Below are positions 59,209-63,323 of a stretch of DNA of 63,323 bases, one piece after another. The notes below the pieces were generated by a model, which saw only the letters and a program-made list of their open reading frames with translations, was not told the DNA's origin and did no database searches. Position numbers and translations under genes: made by a program. The stretch's first letter is position 1; every line of letters begins with the position of its first letter. The DNA is from Burkholderiaceae bacterium (GTDB lineage: Bacteria; Pseudomonadota; Gammaproteobacteria; Burkholderiales; Burkholderiaceae_C): positions 1-63,323 of the forward strand of contig JAEUOU010000013.1 of NCBI GenBank assembly GCA_016790575.1. The letters are read 5' to 3'.

Positions 59209-59859
59209 ATGCCTGACACAACACAGCTTCTGATGTTCATCGCAGCCGGGTGGCTGCTCAACCTCACGCCAGGCCCCGACGTGCTCTACATCGTGAGCAG
59301 CGCGCTCAGGAGCGGCGCGCGCGCCGGCATCGTCGCGGCACTGGGTATCGTCAGCGGCTGCTTCGTGCATGTGTTTGCGGCCGCCTTGGGCGTGGGCGCA
59401 TTGCTGGCCACATCCACCACCGCCTTCTCCGTGCTCAAGTGGGCAGGCGCCGCCTACCTGATGTGGATGGGTGTGAAGCTGTTGCGGACAAAGGGCGGCT
59501 CCTATGTTGTGCCATCTTCCGTAGGGGCGAGCCGCGAGCCGGCCGATCTGCGGCGTATCTTCCGTCAAGGGTTCCTGACCAACGTACTCAATCCCAAGGT
59601 GGCACTTTTCTTTCTGGCCTTCGTGCCGCAGTTCATCGCCCCAGGTACCGACGACAAGGTGACTGCCTTCCTGCTGCTGGGACTGCTGTTCAACCTGAAC
59701 TCGCTGCCCATCAATTTCGGCTATGCCTGGCTCGCCGGCTGGGCTTCACGCCGGGTCGGCACCATGCAGCGCGCCATGCACTGGATGGACCGCGCCGCCG
59801 GGCTGATGTTCATTGGCTTCGGCCTCAAGCTCGCCCTGTCGGACAATCCCAACCGCTGA
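59209..59859 (+). CDS. LysE/RhtB family amino-acid exporter
   Basis: A 216-residue membrane protein with six helices and the family opening [35 protein letters not shown] later [22 protein letters not shown] segment is also typical. Members export threonine, homoserine, lysine or other amino acids. Next to threonine aldolase and trp genes it may relieve excess amino acid, but its cargo is unknown. It is 14 bases before trpD. Confidence 0.93.
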   Translation: MPDTTQLLMFIAAGWLLNLTPGPDVLYIVSSALRSGARAGIVAALGIVSGCFVHVFAAALGVGALLATSTTAFSVLKWAGAAYLMWMGVKLLRTKGGSYVVPSSVGASREPADLRRIFRQGFLTNVLNPKVALFFLAFVPQFIAPGTDDKVTAFLLLGLLFNLNSLPINFGYAWLAGWASRRVGTMQRAMHWMDRAAGLMFIGFGLKLALSDNPNR

Positions 59860-59873
59860 AACCGGAGACGCCC

Positions 59874-60914
59874 ATGCCCCATACCCACAAGATTACCCCG
59901 CAGGAAGCGCTGCAGCGCACCATCGAGCATCGCGAAATCTTTCACGACGAGATGCTGCACCTCATGCGCCTGATCATGAAAGGGGAGGTGTCGCCGGTGC
60001 TGATGGCGGCGCTGATCACCGGTCTGCGCGTGAAGAAGGAGACCATTGGCGAGATCACCGCTGCCGCGCAGGTGATGCGTGAGTTCTCCACCAAGGTTCA
60101 TGTGGCCGACACCACCCACCTGGTCGATATCGTGGGAACTGGCGGGGACGGTGCCCATACCTTCAATATTTCGACGTGTTCCATGTTTGTCGCTGCTGCG
60201 GCCGGCGCCAAGACGGCCAAACACGGAGGCCGAAGTGTCAGCAGCAAGAGTGGCAGTGCCGATGTGCTCGAAGCCCTGGGCGCCAACATCAATTTGCCGC
60301 CGGACGCGATTGCACGCTGCATCGCGGCGACCGGCATTGGCTTCATGTTCGCACCGAACCATCATCCCGCCATGAAGAATGTCGCGCCGGTGCGCAAGGA
60401 GTTGGGGATCAAGACCATATTCAACATCCTGGGCCCGCTGACCAACCCCGCCGCTGCGCCCAACATCCTGATGGGTGTTTTTCACCCGGATCTGGTCGGT
60501 ATACAGGTTCGGGCATTGCAGCGTTTGGGCACGGAACATGCGGTTGTGGTCTACGGCCGTGATGGCATGGACGAAGTCAGCCTGGGTGCCGCAACCCTGG
60601 TGGGTGAATTGCGCAATGGAGAGATCACGGAATACGAGATCCATCCGGAAGACTTCGGTCTGCCCATGGCGAGCGCCCGTGCCTTGCGGGTCGAAACGCC
60701 TGAACAGTCACAGGCGATGCTGCTTGGGGTACTTGAAAACCAGTCGGGGGCTGCGCGAGACATTGTTTTGCTCAACGCCGGCGTCGCCTTGTACGCGGCC
60801 AATGTGGCGGATTCCATCGCCGACGGTATTGCCCTGGCACGCGCCACGCTTGCGTCGGGCTCGGCGCGCCAGCGTCTGCGCGATTTCGTCGCGTTTACCA
60901 AGTCCGCCGCATGA
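59874..60914 (+). CDS. trpD: anthranilate phosphoribosyltransferase
   Basis: A 346-residue transferase with [28 protein letters not shown] near 84 (PRPP loop), [21 protein letters not shown] near 115 and [16 protein letters not shown] near 175. It adds phosphoribose to anthranilate. A sample of its codons shows clearly lower GC at third positions than trpG. Its stop overlaps the start of the 56-residue frame that follows (ATGA). Confidence 0.98.
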   Translation: MPHTHKITPQEALQRTIEHREIFHDEMLHLMRLIMKGEVSPVLMAALITGLRVKKETIGEITAAAQVMREFSTKVHVADTTHLVDIVGTGGDGAHTFNISTCSMFVAAAAGAKTAKHGGRSVSSKSGSADVLEALGANINLPPDAIARCIAATGIGFMFAPNHHPAMKNVAPVRKELGIKTIFNILGPLTNPAAAPNILMGVFHPDLVGIQVRALQRLGTEHAVVVYGRDGMDEVSLGAATLVGELRNGEITEYEIHPEDFGLPMASARALRVETPEQSQAMLLGVLENQSGAARDIVLLNAGVALYAANVADSIADGIALARATLASGSARQRLRDFVAFTKSAA

Positions 60915-61081
60915 GCACCCTGTTGCAGGACCCGGGGACCTGGATTGCCCTGGGCGTGTCAGCACTGTTTTTGTTGGCTGGCCTCGTCATGCACCGGGTG
61001 TTCGTGCGTATCCTCAAAAGCGAAACCACACCTTCGGCGCCCCAGGCTGCACCGCCTCCGAGCAAGGATACCCATGAGTGA
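60911..61081 (+). CDS. small single-helix membrane protein between trpD and trpC
   Basis: A 56-codon frame beginning ATGAGC in overlap with the trpD stop and ending 8 bases inside trpC. It encodes [18 protein letters not shown], a hydrophobic helix, then [17 protein letters not shown] and a Pro-rich tail. Overlap at both ends indicates real translation coupled to trpD and trpC. I do not know a family. It may be unrelated to tryptophan and only use the transcript. Confidence 0.6.
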   Translation: MSTLLQDPGTWIALGVSALFLLAGLVMHRVFVRILKSETTPSAPQAAPPPSKDTHE

Positions 61082-61868
61082 CATTCTCAACCGCATCGTC
61101 GCCGTCAAGCGCGAGGAAATTGCTGCCGGGCTGACGAAGCGGTCACTTGCGGCGATGCGCCAGGACGCGGAAAGCCGGGTCTTGACCCGCGATTTCGAAG
61201 GGGCAATTCGAAAGAAGATCGCCGCGGGTCAGTCGGCCGTGATCGCCGAAATCAAGAAGGCCAGTCCATCCAAGGGCGTGTTGCGCGAGGAGTTCATTCC
61301 GGCCGACATCGCCCAAAGTTACGCCGAGGCAGGTGCCGCCTGCCTGTCGGTCCTGACCGACCGTCAATTCTTTCAGGGCGGGGTTGACTATCTCAAACAG
61401 GCGCGGGCCAGTTGCATGTTGCCGGTGCTGCGCAAGGACTTCATGGTCGACGCCTACCAGGTGTACGAGGCGCGGGTCATCGGGGCCGATGCGATTTTGT
61501 TGATCGCTGCCTGCCTGGATGATGCGCAGATGGCTGACCTGGAAGCCGTCGCCCGCGGCCTCGACATGGCGGTGCTGGTCGAGGTCCATGACAGGGCCGA
61601 ACTGGACCGTGCCTTGCGCCTGAAGACACCTCTGGTCGGCATCAACAACCGCAATCTGCGCAGTTTCGAGGTCTCTCTGGAAACCACACTGTCCATGATC
61701 GCCGATGTCCCTCCTGATCGTATTCTGGTCACCGAAAGCGGCATCCTGACGACCAGAGACGTTCAGTGCATGCGCGACGCGGGCGTCCATGCCTTCCTGG
61801 TTGGCGAAGCTTTCATGCGGGCGCGCGATCCCGGCACCGCCTTGTCGCAATTGTTCGGTGCAGCGTAA
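61074..61868 (+). CDS. trpC: indole-3-glycerol phosphate synthase
   Basis: A 264-residue TIM-barrel enzyme: [36 protein letters not shown] near 56 (catalytic Glu/Lys), [26 protein letters not shown] near 115, [12 protein letters not shown] near 185 and VTESGI near 217. It closes the indole ring. It is the single-domain type, without a TrpF fusion. Confidence 0.98.
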   Translation: MSDILNRIVAVKREEIAAGLTKRSLAAMRQDAESRVLTRDFEGAIRKKIAAGQSAVIAEIKKASPSKGVLREEFIPADIAQSYAEAGAACLSVLTDRQFFQGGVDYLKQARASCMLPVLRKDFMVDAYQVYEARVIGADAILLIAACLDDAQMADLEAVARGLDMAVLVEVHDRAELDRALRLKTPLVGINNRNLRSFEVSLETTLSMIADVPPDRILVTESGILTTRDVQCMRDAGVHAFLVGEAFMRARDPGTALSQLFGAA

Positions 61869-61936
61869 GAGGCATCGGCTTGAGTGCGAGTCGCACCAAA
61901 TCCGGCCGGCCGAGCCGTGACGGAGAACTATTCGAT

Positions 61937-62686
61937 ATGCCATTGAAGGAATCGGTCGCAGCGGCCCCTGTGCCTGGCCGGCTTACGGTAGAGCGACTTT
62001 CGTCATGGCCGCCGAGTACCGAAGCAACCGGATCCTTGCGGCACGAGTTGGATGCTTTCCTCTTGTCGGTCGAGGGCCAGCGCCTTGGGGGCTTTCTGGC
62101 TGAACGAATCAAACAAGGCGCCACTATCTTCCCGCCTGGCCCTTTTCGAGCGCTGGAGCTTACCCCTCTGGAATCGGTGCGCATTGTCATCCTTGGGCAG
62201 GACCCATATCACGGCCCCGGTCAGGCACACGGCCTGGCCTTCTCGGTGCCCGACGGGGTGCCGATTCCGCCGAGTTTGCGAAACATCCTTGCGGAACTGC
62301 AGCGTGATCTCGGCGTCCCGATGCGACGAAGCGGCTCACTGGAAACGTGGGCGAAACAGGGTGTTCTGTTGCTGAACACTTGTCTGACCGTGGAAGAAGG
62401 AAGGCCCGCCAGCCATGCGGGCAAGGGCTGGGCTGTGCTGATCGGGCGAATTCTGCACGCCATCGTCGCTCGGAGTCATCCGACCGTTTTCATGCTCTGG
62501 GGCGCACACGCCCAGTCGTGGCGACCCATTGTGGATGCCGGGGATGGTTGCCGCCTGATCTTGACCTGCAATCATCCGTCGCCACTGTCGGCGCGGCGCC
62601 CGCCGAAGCCATTTATCGGCTGCGGCCATTTCGGGCAGGCGACGCGATATCTCGAACAGCACGGCGCAGGGAGCCTGAACTGGTAG
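61937..62686 (+). CDS. ung: uracil-DNA glycosylase
   Basis: A 249-residue family 1 UDG with the catalytic-water motif VIVILGQDPYHGPGQAHGLAFSV near 83, LLLNTCLTVEEGRPASHAGKGW near 138 and HPSPLSARRPP near 210. It removes uracil from DNA. The ATG at 61937 with GGAGA upstream is preferred. An upstream in-frame TTG near 61880 would add about 19 residues. Confidence 0.97.
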   Translation: MPLKESVAAAPVPGRLTVERLSSWPPSTEATGSLRHELDAFLLSVEGQRLGGFLAERIKQGATIFPPGPFRALELTPLESVRIVILGQDPYHGPGQAHGLAFSVPDGVPIPPSLRNILAELQRDLGVPMRRSGSLETWAKQGVLLLNTCLTVEEGRPASHAGKGWAVLIGRILHAIVARSHPTVFMLWGAHAQSWRPIVDAGDGCRLILTCNHPSPLSARRPPKPFIGCGHFGQATRYLEQHGAGSLNW

Positions 62687-62706
62687 ACAAGCTTTTTGTT
62701 CCCGCC

Positions 62707-62736
62707 TTGCGCCGCGCAGCAAAAAGCTGGCATAAT
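62707..62736 (+). promoter_or_regulatory. promoter of the tRNA-tuf cluster
   Basis: TTGCGC at 62707, an 18-base spacer and CATAAT at 62731, followed 14 bases later by tRNA-Tyr. The sequence and position suit a sigma-70 promoter for the tRNA genes and probably tuf. The -35 half is weak. Confidence 0.5.
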
Positions 62737-62750
62737 CCTGTGTTCTTCGT

Positions 62751-62836
62751 GGAGGGGTGCCCGAGTGGCTAAAGGGGGCAGACTGTAAATCTGTTGGCTT
62801 ACGCCTACGCTGGTTCGAATCCAGCCTCCTCCACCA
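62751..62836 (+). tRNA. tyrT: tRNA-Tyr (GTA)
   Basis: 86 bases including an encoded CCA. The acceptor GGAGGGG pairs with CTCCTCC (one G-U), the anticodon loop is CTGTAAA, a long class II variable arm follows (TTGGCTTACGCC), and GGTTCGAATCC is the T loop. Confidence 0.97.
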
Positions 62837-62935
62837 GAAGTTTGAAGCGAATTGACAGCAATGGGGTTGGATACGAATCACGTGTCCATTGCTTGGTGAG
62901 ATGGGCGGGTGTTCTGCGTCCCTCCCGAGCCTCAG

Positions 62936-63009
62936 GCGGGAGTAGTTCAATGGTAGAACCTTAGCCTTCCAAGCTAATGACGCGGGTTCGATTCCCGTCT
63001 CCCGCTCCA
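62936..63009 (+). tRNA. tRNA-Gly (TCC)
   Basis: 74 bases with encoded CCA. GCGGGAG pairs perfectly with CTCCCGC, the anticodon loop is CTTCCAA, and GGTTCGATTCC is the T arm. It lies ~100 bases after tRNA-Tyr; that gap shows nothing else. Confidence 0.97.
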
Positions 63010-63038
63010 GATGCTTGTCAGTTCCGGTTTTTTGTGTC

Positions 63039-63113
<75 letters not shown>

Positions 63114-63187
63114 TCAATGGCTGGCGTACGGCGGTCGTGTGCCTGTGTTTGCGTAGTTGAAAATCTGTTTTTTTCGGAGTCGAAAAA

Positions 63188-63323
63188 ATGGCAAAAGAGA
63201 AATTTGAACGTACCAAGCCACACGTGAACGTGGGCACCATTGGTCACGTGGATCACGGCAAGACGACGCTGACGGCGGCGATCACCACCGTGCTGGCGTC
63301 CAAGTTCGGGGGTCAGGCTAAGG
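63188..63323 (+). CDS. tuf: elongation factor Tu (5' part, cut by the window end)
   Basis: The first 45 codons read [19 protein letters not shown], then [14 protein letters not shown], the EF-Tu N-terminus with its P-loop [12 protein letters not shown] stands 9 bases before the ATG. The gene continues past the window. EF-Tu carries aminoacyl-tRNA to the ribosome. Confidence 0.98.
   Translation, partial: MAKEKFERTKPHVNVGTIGHVDHGKTTLTAAITTVLASKFGGQAK

Overview
The window is about 63 kb of high-GC chromosomal DNA from a betaproteobacterium. Gene content and order point to Burkholderiales and most likely Comamonadaceae: trpE-trpG-ltaE-lysE-trpD-trpC-ung running into tRNA-Tyr/Gly/Thr and tuf, an MFS-ssb unit divergent from uvrA, gshA/gshB/kup, and Bug-type solute receptors. 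The genus cannot be fixed from the sequence alone.

Layout. Positions 1-4.3 kb are a graveyard of truncated genes (nrdG, a DUF1173 gene, hutF, IS91-type transposase, a SnoaL-like gene, a dihydrofolate-reductase-like gene, a threonine-dehydratase-like gene) around an intact lrgA-lrgB pair. Positions 4.4-12.15 kb form one long leftward unit: pntA-pntB-lutA-lutB-lutC-bug receptor-SDR. It joins lactate oxidation to a proton-translocating transhydrogenase and has an inverted repeat at its promoter. From 12.4 kb the chromosome looks like ordinary backbone, carrying nudJ and mnmA interleaved with sulfur genes. These are a TSUP exporter, a flavocytochrome-c-sulfide-dehydrogenase-like flavoprotein, a Tat-exported type II sulfide:quinone reductase and a Tat-exported metallo-beta-lactamase-fold protein. 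At 21.9-28.0 kb lies the leftward operon RND adaptor - RND pump - DUF2892 - SLAC1/TehA channel - CsoR-family repressor. Similar ATACCC-N6-GTA sites lie before the RND operon, the flavoprotein and the sulfide:quinone reductase. This suggests one sulfide/persulfide-responsive regulon.

From 28.1 to 54.4 kb come housekeeping and surface genes: ssb, uvrA, an intradiol dioxygenase, a receiver-Hpt protein, a DHA2 transporter, a glutamine amidotransferase, glutathione synthesis (gshA, gshB), benE, kup, proA, pncC, pgpA, thiL, apaG and rpe. They include a clear rhombosortase/GlyGly-CTERM protease pair at 37.6-40.1 kb. From 55.6 kb the tryptophan genes begin with a candidate leader peptide and hairpins, and the window closes with three tRNAs and the start of tuf.

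Two kinds of dispersed repeat stand out. At least eight copies of a roughly 42-bp element (core TACGCTGGGTATTGG) sit at gene borders from 16 kb to 58 kb; one supplies the start codon of pncC and another lies in frame inside thiL. A different GC-rich repeat-like block is inserted in frame inside trpE. No copy of the 42-bp element was found in the first 12 kb, which fits a foreign or rearranged origin for that end.
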